From contig NZ_NJGV01000024.1 in NCBI RefSeq assembly GCF_002213425.1, positions 1 through 64,000 of the forward strand: 64,000 nt of DNA, written 5' to 3'. The notes beneath the pieces are model-generated. The model had not been told where the DNA came from. It searched no databases and worked only from the letters and a program-made list of their open reading frames with translations. A program made the translations under genes and the position numbers. This DNA comes from Herbaspirillum aquaticum. Lineage in GTDB: Bacteria; Pseudomonadota; Gammaproteobacteria; Burkholderiales; Burkholderiaceae_D. This document shows positions 32,998 through 42,382 of the stretch, piece after piece (the stretch's first letter is position 1; each line of letters begins with the position of its first letter).

Positions 32998-34605
32998 TCA
33001 GCCCTGCGCCATCATATCCAGCGCCAGCGCTTCGGCCACGCGGATGCCGTCGATGGCCGCCGACATGATCCCGCCCGCATAACCGGCCCCTTCACCGGCC
33101 GGGTACAGGCCCTTGGTGTTGAGGCTCTGCAGGGTGTGGTCATCGCGCTTGATGCGGATGGGCGAGGACGTGCGCGTCTCGATGCCGGTCAGCACGGCGT
33201 CATGCATGGAGTAGCCACGGATCTGCTTTTCGAAAGCCGGCAGCGCCTCGCGGATGGCGTCGATGGCGTACTTGGGCAGCGACGGGTTGAGGTCGCCCAG
33301 CGTCACGCCCGGCTTGTAGGACGGCTCCACGCTGCCCAGCCCGGTCGAGGGGCGATTGGCAATGAAGTCGCCCACCAGCTGCCCCGGCGCGTTGTAGTTG
33401 CCGCCGCCAAGCTCGTAAGCGCGGCTTTCCCACTCGCGCTGGAAGGCGATGCCGGCCAGCGGATGACCCGGATAGTCGGCCGGCGAGATGCCCACCACGA
33501 TGCCGCTGTTGGCATTGCGCTCATTGCGCGAATACTGGCTCATGCCATTGGTGACCACGCGGCCCGGTTCGGAGGTGGCTGCCACCACCGTGCCACCGGG
33601 GCACATGCAGAAGCTGTAGACCGAACGGCCATTGGAGGCGTGGTGCACCAGCTTGTAGTCGGCCGCGCCCAGGATGGGATGGCCGGCACCGGGACCGAAG
33701 CGGCACTTGTCGATCAGCGACTGCGGGTGCTCGGCGCGGAAGCCGATCGAGAACGGCTTGGCCTCGATGTAGACACCGCGTTCGTAGAGCATCTCGAAGG
33801 TATCGCGGGCGCTGTGGCCGATGGCCAGCACCACGTGGTCGGCTTCGATCTGTTCGCCGGTGTTGAGCGTGAGGCCACGGATCTGGCCATCTTCGATCAG
33901 CACATCCTCGACGCGCTGCTCGAAGCGGAATTCACCGCCCAGCTTCTCGATCTTCTCGCGCATCAACTGGATCATCTTGACCAGGCGGAAGGTACCGATG
34001 TGGGGCTTGCTGACGTACATGATCTCGGGCGGCGCGTCGGCGGCCACGAATTCGGCCAGCACCTTGCGGCCATAGTGCTTGGGATCCTTGACCTGGCTGT
34101 AGAGCTTGCCGTCGGAGAAGGTCCCGGCCCCGCCCTCGCCGAACTGCACGTTCGATTCCGGCTTCAATTCGCGCTGGCGCCACAGGCCCCAGGTGTCCTT
34201 GGTGCGCTCGCGCACGGTCTTGCCGCGTTCCAGGATGATGGGGTTGAAGCCCATCTCGGCCAGGATCAGCGCCGCAAACAGGCCGCAGGGACCGAAGCCG
34301 ATCACCACCGGACGCTTCTTGATGCTCGCCGGGGCGCGCGTGACGTAGTGATAGGAGGTATCGGGCGTGGGGCCGACATTGGTGGTCTTGGCGTGGCGCG
34401 CCAGGACGGCCGGCTCGTCCTTCACTTCGACGTCGATGGTGTAGTTCAGGGTGATGGCCGTCTTCTTGCGGGCATCGTAGCTGCGGCGAAACAGGGTGAA
34501 GGACAGCAGCTCCCCGGCCGGGATGCCCAGGCGATCGAGGATGGCGGCGTTCAGTTCTTCTTCCGTATGGCTCAACGGAAGGGTCAGTTCAGAGATGCGC
34601 AACAT
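32998..34605 (-). CDS. FAD-dependent oxidoreductase of unknown substrate
   Basis: A 535-residue flavoprotein. An N-terminal domain of about 100 residues precedes the Rossmann motif VIGFGPCGLFAALILAE. The next part has GGAGTFSDGKLYSQ, and the C-terminal motif GLYPAGEGAGYAGGIMSAAIDG closes the FAD site. This is a widespread conserved dehydrogenase-like family of unknown function. It is leftward and alone; its upstream region adjoins the MarR-GNAT operators. Confidence 0.82.
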   Translation of the reverse strand: MLRISELTLPLSHTEEELNAAILDRLGIPAGELLSFTLFRRSYDARKKTAITLNYTIDVEVKDEPAVLARHAKTTNVGPTPDTSYHYVTRAPASIKKRPVVIGFGPCGLFAALILAEMGFNPIILERGKTVRERTKDTWGLWRQRELKPESNVQFGEGGAGTFSDGKLYSQVKDPKHYGRKVLAEFVAADAPPEIMYVSKPHIGTFRLVKMIQLMREKIEKLGGEFRFEQRVEDVLIEDGQIRGLTLNTGEQIEADHVVLAIGHSARDTFEMLYERGVYIEAKPFSIGFRAEHPQSLIDKCRFGPGAGHPILGAADYKLVHHASNGRSVYSFCMCPGGTVVAATSEPGRVVTNGMSQYSRNERNANSGIVVGISPADYPGHPLAGIAFQREWESRAYELGGGNYNAPGQLVGDFIANRPSTGLGSVEPSYKPGVTLGDLNPSLPKYAIDAIREALPAFEKQIRGYSMHDAVLTGIETRTSSPIRIKRDDHTLQSLNTKGLYPAGEGAGYAGGIMSAAIDGIRVAEALALDMMAQG

Positions 34606-34785
34606 GTGCGGGGACTTTCAACAAGACTGGGGATGCAGGAGGTGGCGCAGGCCACGATGACCGGTGTGCTCACGGCGGAAGGCTGCGCGAAAGGCGACAT
34701 TTTACTCCACCCCGGCAGGCGCTCCCAGCCCGGCCCCGCCAGTTGCGCAGGTGCGACAGCGAGCCTGCCCCATGCCACCAAACAA

Positions 34786-34832
34786 GTTGCATAACGCAAT
34801 CATCTGGCGCAACATTGATTGCACTTCGCAAC
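34786..34832. promoter_or_regulatory. Paired operators upstream of the MarR-GNAT gene
   Basis: GTTGCataacGCAATC (34786-34801) and GATTGCacttcGCAAC (34817-34832) are each imperfect inverted repeats, and each is the inverse of the other. Their centres are 31 bp apart, three helical turns. They lie 18-64 bases before the start codon and are good candidates for autoregulation by the MarR domain. Confidence 0.55.
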
Positions 34833-34849
34833 CATTACCGGATCTTGCC

Positions 34850-35827
34850 ATGGACTATGACGGCCTGCACTCTCCCCCGCGCGACCAGACCATCCGCCAG
34901 TTGCGCGAGCTGTCGCGCAAGCTGGTGCGCGAACTGGGCTTCATGCGCAGCACCCTGGCCGGCAGCGACCTGGCGCCCTCGGCGGTGCACGCCCTCATCG
35001 AGATCGGACTCAAACCCGGCCTGCAGGCGCGCGAGCTGGGCGAACTGCTGTACCTGGACAAGTCCAACACCAGCCGCCAGCTGGCCAAGCTGGAAGCGCT
35101 GGGGCTGGTGCAGCGCAGCCCAGTACCGGGCGACGGGCGCGCCTACAGCCTGGCGCTGACCGAAGAGGGGCAGACCCTGCGCAAGAAGATCGACAAGTTC
35201 GCCACCGACCAGGTCTCCGCGGCCCTGCGGCGCATCCTGCCGGAAGACCAGCAGGGCCTGGTGCGGGCGCTGGCGCTGTATTCCGAGGCGTTGTCGAGCA
35301 ACAACCCGAATGCTGCACCACGCCCGGCCAAAGGCGCGACGGTGCCATTGAGCACCGGCTACCAGCCCGGCTGCATCGGCGATATCGCCAGCCTGCATGC
35401 GCGTTACTACGCCGAGGCGGCCGGCTTCGGGGTGTTCTTCGAGCACAAGGTGGCCAGCGAACTGGGCAGTTTCGCGCAAACCCTGCCCCGGGCCGGCAAG
35501 CAGCTCTGGACCCACATCGAACACGGGCGCTGCCTGGCCTCCATCGTGATCGATGGCGACCTGCAGCAGCGGCAAGCGCACCTGCGCTGGTTCATCGTCG
35601 ACGACAGCCTGCGCGGCAGCGGCGTGGGACGGCGCTTGCTGGAACAGGCCATGGCCTTCGTCGATGCCCATCGCCTGGCCTGCTACCTGTGGACCTTCCA
35701 GGGGCTGGATGCGGCACGCCACCTGTATCTGTCGGCCGGCTTCGAACTGGCCGAAGAGTCGCCGGGCGAACAATGGGGCAGCCGCGTGGTGGAGCAGCGT
35801 TACGTGCGCCCGGCGCGCAAGAAGTGA
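34850..35827 (+). CDS. MarR regulator fused to GNAT acetyltransferase
   Basis: A 325-residue fusion. Residues 1-150 are a MarR winged helix (ELGELLYLDKSNTSRQLAKLEALGLVQRS). Residues about 170-320 are a GNAT domain with the acetyl-CoA loop VDDSLRGSGVGRRLLEQA. Such fusions probably couple gene control to acetylation of a small molecule or protein. The start at 34850 has a weak ribosome site; an in-frame ATG at 34772 would lie upstream of the operators, so it is less likely. Confidence 0.85.
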   Translation: MDYDGLHSPPRDQTIRQLRELSRKLVRELGFMRSTLAGSDLAPSAVHALIEIGLKPGLQARELGELLYLDKSNTSRQLAKLEALGLVQRSPVPGDGRAYSLALTEEGQTLRKKIDKFATDQVSAALRRILPEDQQGLVRALALYSEALSSNNPNAAPRPAKGATVPLSTGYQPGCIGDIASLHARYYAEAAGFGVFFEHKVASELGSFAQTLPRAGKQLWTHIEHGRCLASIVIDGDLQQRQAHLRWFIVDDSLRGSGVGRRLLEQAMAFVDAHRLACYLWTFQGLDAARHLYLSAGFELAEESPGEQWGSRVVEQRYVRPARKK

Positions 35828-36035
35828 GGGTGCGCATGTATCGGTCTGCCGTGATTTGTTACCGGAACCGGCGCTGCGGCGCGTTCTTCCCGCGCGCTGC
35901 ACGGCGGGCGCGAAGCCGCTGATACACCTGGAAACACAACATTACAGTCTTAAAGAAGCCCGGCTCCTACAGTGGTTTTCACAGCGCGCCCCACTGGCGC
36001 TGCATCCACGCAACACCCACTTGCAGGAGTCCGAC

Positions 36036-36371
36036 ATGAAAACCAAGACCACTCGCCTCGCCTTCGTCCTTCTCGCTACCCTCTCCACCCTCGGAGCCAC
36101 CGCAGCCCTGGCCCCTGCCGCGCAAGCCCAGGTGGTCGGCGTGGACGTGCGCATCGGCACACCGCCGCCCGCCCCGCGCTATGAAGTCGTCCCCGCCCCG
36201 CGTCACGGCTATGCCTGGGCGCCCGGCTACTGGGCCTGGAACGGCCATCGCCACGTCTGGGTCGGCGGCCACTGGGAACGCATGCGCCGCCACTACGCCC
36301 GCTATGAACCGGCCCACTGGCAACCGGGCCCCGGCGGCTGGGTGTTCATTCCGGGTCACTGGGTGCGTTGA
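36036..36371 (+). CDS. YXWQ-repeat secreted protein
   Basis: A 111-residue protein with a signal peptide (cleavage near AQA-QV) and a Trp/Tyr/His/Gly-rich domain of repeated WAPGYWAW and HVWVGGHW units. Small periplasmic or surface proteins with this pattern are common in Proteobacteria and have no proven function. CAGGAG precedes the start by six bases. Its last 26 bases overlap the convergent end of mnmC. A weak TTACAG-17-TCCTAC promoter lies at 35942-35970. Confidence 0.82.
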   Translation: MKTKTTRLAFVLLATLSTLGATAALAPAAQAQVVGVDVRIGTPPPAPRYEVVPAPRHGYAWAPGYWAWNGHRHVWVGGHWERMRRHYARYEPAHWQPGPGGWVFIPGHWVR

Positions 36372-38223
36372 GGCCGGCAGCTGAATCCGCGCCGAAGCGG
36401 GCCGGGTCCAGCGCTGCCACCAGTTCGCGCGGCAGCGGCAAGGGCTCGCGCTCGATCATCGCGGCCAGCAACTCGGCCATCAGCGGCGCCCAGATCAGGC
36501 CGCGCGAGGCATAGCCCAGCAGGCCATACACGCCCGCCTCGCCCGGCAAGGCACCGACCAGCGGCAAGCGGTCCGGCGCGATGCAGCGCTGGCCGACCCG
36601 GCCGGGAAGATGCGCATCCGCTTGCGGCAATGACATGTGCGCGGCGATCTGCGGCAGCATGTGCTGCAGGCGGGCCAGGTTCTCGGCATGGCTGTCGGCA
36701 CGCAGCGCAGGATCGTCGAAGCGATCGTAGCTGGCGCCCATGCAGACCTGGCCGGCATAGGGACGCGTGAGGTAGCCGTCGCCACACAGCGCATGCGGCA
36801 AATCGGGGAAGCCTGTTGCCGGCAGATGCGTGACCTGGCCGCGCACCGCATTCAAGGGCAAACCCGCCGCCTGCTCCAAGACGCGCGCCTGCGCACCCGC
36901 TGCGAGGATCACCACCGGCGCTTGCGCAATCAGCACGCCATCGGCATCGACCGCCTTCCATTGATCGTGCACGCGCACCAGGCGCGCGACGGCGCGATTG
37001 AAATGCGTGCGCACCTCACCTTGCGCCTGCGCCACCGCCAGCAGGCGGCGGCACACCGACGGCGGATTGAGCCAGCCCGCCTCCGGGAAGAAATAGCCGC
37101 CGCCCATGGTCGGCATGCCCAGTGCGTTGGCCGTCTCGCCGGCGGACATCCAGCGTGCATAGCGCGGCGGATACTGCCACTCCTGCGCGCCCTGCTGGAA
37201 GGAGATCGCCTGCTTGGCATCGCGGCCGAATTGCAGGATGCCGCAGCGCTCGCCACGAATGGCCGCGTGATCGTCCAGCCCCACCCCGCCCAGATCATCC
37301 AGACGCTGCGAGGCAAACAGGAAGGCCGCACGCGTGAGCCGCGCCAGCGGGCTGTCATCGCGAGCCAGCGCGGGCATGAAGAGACCACCGTGATTGCCGG
37401 AAGCGCGGGTGGCCACCTCCGGTCCCGCATCGATGAGATCGACGCACCAGCCCCGTGCCGTGAGCCGCTCGGCGGCGGCCGTTCCGGCCAGCCCGGCGCC
37501 GATCACCAGGGCCTGCCGTGGATGCGGCAGATCGCGCCGCAAGGGCGTATCGGACGCCGCCACATGCGTGGCAGGCCGCGCCCAGGCCGGGGCATAACGC
37601 AAGGCCAGCACGCCGTCACGCGCTGCTCCGTGGAATCCGACCTGGCGCATCGCCGCCATCAGCGCCACATCCGCCGCCCCACCGAACACCAGCGCCCGCG
37701 CCCCGGTCCAGGCCAGGCGCGCCAAGCGCTTGCAGGCATGCGCATGCCAGGCTGGCGCAGCAGGATCAAAGCGGGTCGGGTCGGCATGCAGGTAGAACAG
37801 GTCCACCGGTGCGTCCAGCCGGGCCAGCTCTTCTTCCACCGCACCCCAGATCAGGGTCAGCGTGACGCGGCCTTCATCGAGCAAGAGACGGTGCGTGCCC
37901 GGCAAGGGCAGCGGCCATGCCGCGCGCAAGGCCTGTGCATAAGTCAAGTCTTCGGACAGGGCCTCCACGGCTGGCGGATGCGGCAGGATGGCGATGTAGT
38001 GCAGATGCACCGCGCCCTCCCCTTGCGCGCGCTGGCGGGCGAACGCATGCCAGGTGGCGAAGAAGGACTGTCCCAGCCCGAAATGCAGGTCCAGCACGGT
38101 GGCGCTGCGTTGTTCGCGCAGGCAGTCCGGAACGCCCTGCAGTGCGGCGGTGATGGGATCGGCCTCGGCGCGCCAGGCGACCAGCAATTCGGAAGAGGCA
38201 AGTTGAAGGGGACGCGCAGGCAT
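36346..38223 (-). CDS. mnmC: MnmC: FAD oxidoreductase with degenerate methyltransferase domain
   Basis: A 625-residue bifunctional-type tRNA enzyme for 5-methylaminomethyl-2-thiouridine at the wobble base. The C-terminal oxidase (about 275-600) looks intact: VIGAGLAGTAAAERL, ASGNHGGLFMP and GWLNPPSVC. The N-terminal methyltransferase is diverged. The usual ETGFGTGLNF reads DLHFGLGQSF, and the catalytic Asp of the DGFAP loop aligns with His (YLHADPTRF). The first 40 residues of the family are missing. Demodification may proceed without methylation. The start is uncertain (38223, or 38262 in the same frame). It overlaps the convergent YXWQ gene by 26 bases. Confidence 0.8.
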   Translation of the reverse strand: MPARPLQLASSELLVAWRAEADPITAALQGVPDCLREQRSATVLDLHFGLGQSFFATWHAFARQRAQGEGAVHLHYIAILPHPPAVEALSEDLTYAQALRAAWPLPLPGTHRLLLDEGRVTLTLIWGAVEEELARLDAPVDLFYLHADPTRFDPAAPAWHAHACKRLARLAWTGARALVFGGAADVALMAAMRQVGFHGAARDGVLALRYAPAWARPATHVAASDTPLRRDLPHPRQALVIGAGLAGTAAAERLTARGWCVDLIDAGPEVATRASGNHGGLFMPALARDDSPLARLTRAAFLFASQRLDDLGGVGLDDHAAIRGERCGILQFGRDAKQAISFQQGAQEWQYPPRYARWMSAGETANALGMPTMGGGYFFPEAGWLNPPSVCRRLLAVAQAQGEVRTHFNRAVARLVRVHDQWKAVDADGVLIAQAPVVILAAGAQARVLEQAAGLPLNAVRGQVTHLPATGFPDLPHALCGDGYLTRPYAGQVCMGASYDRFDDPALRADSHAENLARLQHMLPQIAAHMSLPQADAHLPGRVGQRCIAPDRLPLVGALPGEAGVYGLLGYASRGLIWAPLMAELLAAMIEREPLPLPRELVAALDPARFGADSAAGLNAPSDPE

Positions 38224-38378
38224 CGTGAAAAGCCCTGTGGATAAATCAGACAAGGCCGCCATTCTACGCCGCCCTCCCCGTGCGGCATTGCGCCTTGACA
38301 AAGCAGGAGCGGCTCCGTAGCGTCTAGGGCCACATCCGACGCCGATCAACCCGCCCCGCAGCATGGCTGCGCCACGCC

Positions 38379-39314
38379 ATGCTCGCCATCTTCAATATCG
38401 TCTTCCCGATTTTTTCGTTGATCTTCCTGGGCTGGATATGCCGCAAGCGCCGCATTCTCTCGGCGGGCGCGGCCAGCGAGCTCAATCGCTTCGTGATCTG
38501 GCTGGCGCTGCCGGCGCTGCTGTTCGACTCCATGTCGCGCCTGAAGCCTGCGGACTTCGCCAACCTGCGCTTCATCGCCGTCTTCGCCATCGGCGTGGCG
38601 GTGGTGTTCCTGGTCACGGCCGCGCTGCGCCTGCGCCAGAAGGCGGCCGCTCCTGACGTCATCATCGACAGCCTCGGCAGCTCCTACGCCAATACCGGCT
38701 TCATCGGCATTCCGCTGTGCTACCTGGCCTTCGGCAGCGACGGCTTGCCGCCCTCGGTGATCGCCATGGTGATGACGGCCTGCCTGCTCTTTGCGGTGGC
38801 CATCGTGCTGCTGGAAACCTGCCTGCATGCCCAGGCGGCATTCGGCCAGACCGTCGCCAAGGTGGGCCGCTCGCTGCTGCGCAATCCCATCATGATCGCG
38901 CCAGTGGCCGGCATCATCGTGGCCCTGAGCGGCGTGGCCATCCCCCCTGGCGTACAGCAACTCTTCAAGATTCTGGGCGGGGCGGCCGGACCTTGCGCGC
39001 TGGTCTCGCTGGGACTGTTCCTGGCCCAGCCGGTGCGCACGGCGGGCGGCTCGCCGGTGTGGCTGCTGGTGGCCTTCAAGCTGCTGCTGCAGCCGGCCGT
39101 GACCGCCGTGTTGGCCTACTGGATCCTGCCCATGCCGCGCCTGTGGGCCGACAGCGCAGTGCTGCTGGCGGCGCTTCCCATCGGCACCGGGCCCTTCATG
39201 CTGGCCGAGCTGTACCAGCGCGAAGTCACCGCCATGTCGCGCGCCATCCTCTTCTCCACCACCCTCTCGCTACCGACCATCGCGCTCATCCTGGCCTGGA
39301 TTGCGCATCATTGA
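38379..39314 (+). CDS. AEC-family (auxin efflux carrier) permease
   Basis: A 311-residue inner-membrane protein with about ten helices, opening FNIVFPIFSLIFLGW. It has the conserved SSYANTGFIGIPL helix-4 motif and RNPIMIAPVAG in the second half. Bacterial members move dicarboxylates or other organic acids. Substrate unknown. It is divergent from mnmC and ends before a minus-strand terminator. Confidence 0.85.
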   Translation: MLAIFNIVFPIFSLIFLGWICRKRRILSAGAASELNRFVIWLALPALLFDSMSRLKPADFANLRFIAVFAIGVAVVFLVTAALRLRQKAAAPDVIIDSLGSSYANTGFIGIPLCYLAFGSDGLPPSVIAMVMTACLLFAVAIVLLETCLHAQAAFGQTVAKVGRSLLRNPIMIAPVAGIIVALSGVAIPPGVQQLFKILGGAAGPCALVSLGLFLAQPVRTAGGSPVWLLVAFKLLLQPAVTAVLAYWILPMPRLWADSAVLLAALPIGTGPFMLAELYQREVTAMSRAILFSTTLSLPTIALILAWIAHH

Positions 39315-39323
39315 GCCGCATAT

Positions 39324-39356
39324 GAAAAAGGCCGCAGCGGCATTGCCGTGCGGCCT
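39324..39356 (-). terminator. Intrinsic terminator
   Basis: An 8-bp outer stem (39329-39336 with 39349-39356) continues into an inner CGGCA/TGCCG stem. On the minus strand it is followed by TTTTTCAT. It ends the GGDEF/EAL transcript and may also stop the AEC gene. Confidence 0.7.
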
Positions 39357-39383
39357 CATTCCAGAACAGCGCGTGAAGGAAAA

Positions 39384-42224
39384 TTACAGGATCACCCGCT
39401 CCTCGCGCAGGATCTGCTCGAACTTCTCGGCGGCCACCGGCGGACTGAACAGGTAGCCCTGGATCTCGTCGCAGCCATAGTGGCGCAGGTAGTCCAGCTG
39501 TTCATCGGTCTCCACGCCCTCGGCAATGACGCGCAGTTTCAAGTGGCGCGCCAGCGAGATGATGGAGGCGGTGATGGCCGCATCATCGGCATCGATGGTG
39601 ATGTCGCGCACGAAGGAACGGTCGATCTTGAGCACGTCGATGGGGAAGCGCTTCAGGTAGGCCAGCGAGGAATAACCGGTGCCGAAATCGTCGATGGAAA
39701 GACGGATGCCCAGCTTCTTCATGCCTGCCAGGATGCCGATGGCGTGCTCGACGTCGGTCATCATGAGGCTCTCGGTCAGTTCGATTTCCAGCGAAGCCGG
39801 GGGCAGGCCGGTATCGGCCAGCACGTCGGCAATGGAAGAGACCAGGTCCTTCTGCAGGAACTGGCCCACCGAGAGGTTGACCGACACGCTGATGTCGTCA
39901 TGCCCGGCCAGCTGCCACTGGCGGCACTGGGTGCAGGCGGTGCGCAGGACCCAGGCACCGATGGGCAGGATCAGCCCGGTCTCTTCGGCAAGACCAATGA
40001 AGCGCGCCGGTGACACCATGCCCAGCTGCGGATGCAGCCAGCGGATCAGCGCCTCGCTGCCCACCACGCGGCCCGAGGCCAGGTCGACCTTGGGCTGGTA
40101 GTGCAGCAGGAATTCGCCGTGATCGAGTGCATTGCGCAGGTCGCCTTCGATGCGCAGGCGTTCCAGCGCCTGCTCGTTCATGGCCGGGGTGTAGAACTGG
40201 AAATTGTTGCGGCCGGTCTGCTTGCCGCGGTACATGGCGATGTCGGCGTGCTTGATGAGGGTCTCGCCATCGGTGCCATCGTTGGGATAGCAGGCCACGC
40301 CGATGCTGCAGGTCATGAAGAGGGTATGGCCCCCCAGCGTCACGGGTGCGGCCACCGCATCCATGATGCGTTGCAGGCTGCGGGTATCGAGCGTGAGTTC
40401 ATCCTGCTCCGGCAGGATCATGATGAATTCATCCCCGCCCAGGCGCGCCACCGTATCGGCTTCGCGCACGGCTGCGCGCAGTCGCCCGGCCACGGTGCGC
40501 AGCAAGGTATCGCCGGCCTTGTGGCCCAGGGTGTCGTTGACGAACTTGAAGCGGTCCAGGTCGACGAACACCACCCACAAGGCCTGCTTCTGCCGCTCGG
40601 CCGCGCCGATGGCCTGCTCCAGGTGATGGCGCAGCATGTGTCGGTTGATCAGGCCGGTCAAGGTATCGCGGCTGGCCTGGAATTCCAGTTCGGCTTCATA
40701 ACGCTTCATCGAGGTGATGTCGTAGAGCGCGGCCACGAAGTGGGTGACCATGCCGCTCTCATCGCGCACCGGCGCGATGTAGAAATCGTTCCAGAGCTCC
40801 GAGCCATCCTTGTGATAGTTGCGCAGCACGACGTTGTGCTCGCGCTGCTCGCGCATGGCGATCCAGACGGTCTCAAACCCCTCGGGATCGCTGTCCCGCC
40901 CTTCCAGGAAACGAATGCTCTTGCCCACCGCTTCGCCGGCGCTGTAGCCGGTGATGCGGGCGAAGGCCGGGTTGACGTATTCGATGGCGTACTCCGGGGC
41001 CTGGGCCGAGAGGATCAGGATGGCATTGGCGCTGGCCTCGATGGCCTGGTGGCGCAGGCGCAGCGCGCGCTCGGCCAGGCGGCGGGCCTTGATGTCATCC
41101 GACAGCAGGGCATTGGTGGTACGCAGCTCGGCGGTCTTCTCTTCCACCAGCTGCTGCACGCGATGCGATCGCATCGACAGTGCCCGCATGTAGGCCGCGC
41201 CCAGCAGCGAAGCGATCACGCCGACCAGGCCGATGAGCAGCGAGCCGTAGTGATCGGCAAAGACTGACCGCGGCGGGATGCTGATCTCCATGTGCCAGGT
41301 CTGACCGGCGATGTCGAAACTGGTGAGGGTGGAAGAAGGATGGCGGAAGAAGCTGCCCGGCTTGATGATCTGGTCCAGCCATTGGGTTGGCTGGGCGACG
41401 CTTTCATGGCGGTAGACCAGGTTGGCCGGATCGGCCTGCGGGCCGACGTAGATGCGCAGGCCGATCTCGTGGTCAGCCATCAGGCCGGCACCGTCGAGGA
41501 TCTTCTGCACCAGTCCGTTCAACTCCAGCACCGCCGTGGTATCGCCCACCAGCAGCGCGCGCCGGGCGGCGGTATCGGTCGGCTGCACGCCGCCGCGATA
41601 GACCGGCTGGATCACCAGCAGTCCGCGCTCATCCGGCCCGGACTGGGCCAGCCGGATTGGCGGGGTGGAGGACGGCCGGCCGCTGACCACGGCCGCATCG
41701 AGCGCGCCCGTGATGGCCGCGTTGCGCGAGACATCCAGCCCCAGCGCGGCTTCATTGCCGGCCACCGGTTCCACATAATCGACGACCAGGTAGGTGGGCT
41801 GCTGCGAAGCGCGCACGGGCCGATCGCCCTCGAGGGCGGTGATTTCGAAGCCCGGCTTGGCGCCCTGGCGCAGGGCCTCGAACACCAGCCGGTCTTCGTC
41901 GGCCACGAAACGCTGCACGCTGAAGGCACGCACGTAGGGATAGCGTTCCAGCAGCGGGCGGGTGAAGCTTTCGAACTGTTCGCGCGTGGGGTCGCCCACG
42001 GTGGCATAGAAGTGATTGACCACCGATTGCACCTGGACGGCCTCTTCCAGCCCGCGCTGGATGGTGAAGGCACGCAGCCCCGCCCGGCGCTCGAAGTCCA
42101 GGTGGACGGCATCCTCTTCCAGATGGCTGGTGGCGACGAAGACCGTCACGGTGGCACATACGCCAAGCATCAGCGTGAGCGATGCCGACAACGTTGCCCC
42201 CAGCTTGTTGATCACACGCTGCAT
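39384..42224 (-). CDS. CHASE-PAS-GGDEF-EAL cyclic-di-GMP signalling protein
   Basis: A 946-residue membrane sensor. One helix (about 12-32), a periplasmic CHASE domain, a second helix (about 327-347), a short coiled coil, a PAS domain (about 390-505), GGDEF at 596-600 and EAL at 724-726. The inhibitory RxxD site (Arg587-Asp590) precedes GGDEF by five residues. Both catalytic motifs are intact, so it may make and break cyclic-di-GMP. The PAS domain is LOV-like (GKSIRFLEG; HKDGSELWN) but lacks the photoactive Cys. It is transcribed alone. Confidence 0.9.
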   Translation of the reverse strand: MQRVINKLGATLSASLTLMLGVCATVTVFVATSHLEEDAVHLDFERRAGLRAFTIQRGLEEAVQVQSVVNHFYATVGDPTREQFESFTRPLLERYPYVRAFSVQRFVADEDRLVFEALRQGAKPGFEITALEGDRPVRASQQPTYLVVDYVEPVAGNEAALGLDVSRNAAITGALDAAVVSGRPSSTPPIRLAQSGPDERGLLVIQPVYRGGVQPTDTAARRALLVGDTTAVLELNGLVQKILDGAGLMADHEIGLRIYVGPQADPANLVYRHESVAQPTQWLDQIIKPGSFFRHPSSTLTSFDIAGQTWHMEISIPPRSVFADHYGSLLIGLVGVIASLLGAAYMRALSMRSHRVQQLVEEKTAELRTTNALLSDDIKARRLAERALRLRHQAIEASANAILILSAQAPEYAIEYVNPAFARITGYSAGEAVGKSIRFLEGRDSDPEGFETVWIAMREQREHNVVLRNYHKDGSELWNDFYIAPVRDESGMVTHFVAALYDITSMKRYEAELEFQASRDTLTGLINRHMLRHHLEQAIGAAERQKQALWVVFVDLDRFKFVNDTLGHKAGDTLLRTVAGRLRAAVREADTVARLGGDEFIMILPEQDELTLDTRSLQRIMDAVAAPVTLGGHTLFMTCSIGVACYPNDGTDGETLIKHADIAMYRGKQTGRNNFQFYTPAMNEQALERLRIEGDLRNALDHGEFLLHYQPKVDLASGRVVGSEALIRWLHPQLGMVSPARFIGLAEETGLILPIGAWVLRTACTQCRQWQLAGHDDISVSVNLSVGQFLQKDLVSSIADVLADTGLPPASLEIELTESLMMTDVEHAIGILAGMKKLGIRLSIDDFGTGYSSLAYLKRFPIDVLKIDRSFVRDITIDADDAAITASIISLARHLKLRVIAEGVETDEQLDYLRHYGCDEIQGYLFSPPVAAEKFEQILREERVIL

Positions 42225-42382
42225 ATACGAATCGTTATATCCCTAAGGTGAGCCCGATCATAATCCGGCTTATCCCTCGTTATCGGCCCAAGCGCAGTTA
42301 TTTTTAATCAGGCAAGTCCCTGGTACCTGCCCGCGAGTTGCCACACGGGAACAATGCAGCCTTTTCCCCCCTGCATGCCGGC

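Noticed and set aside
32998..34605. Possible electron-transfer flavoprotein dehydrogenase
   Set aside because: The FAD motifs fit a generic conserved family; no Fe-S Cys cluster is visible, so the specific name is not supported.
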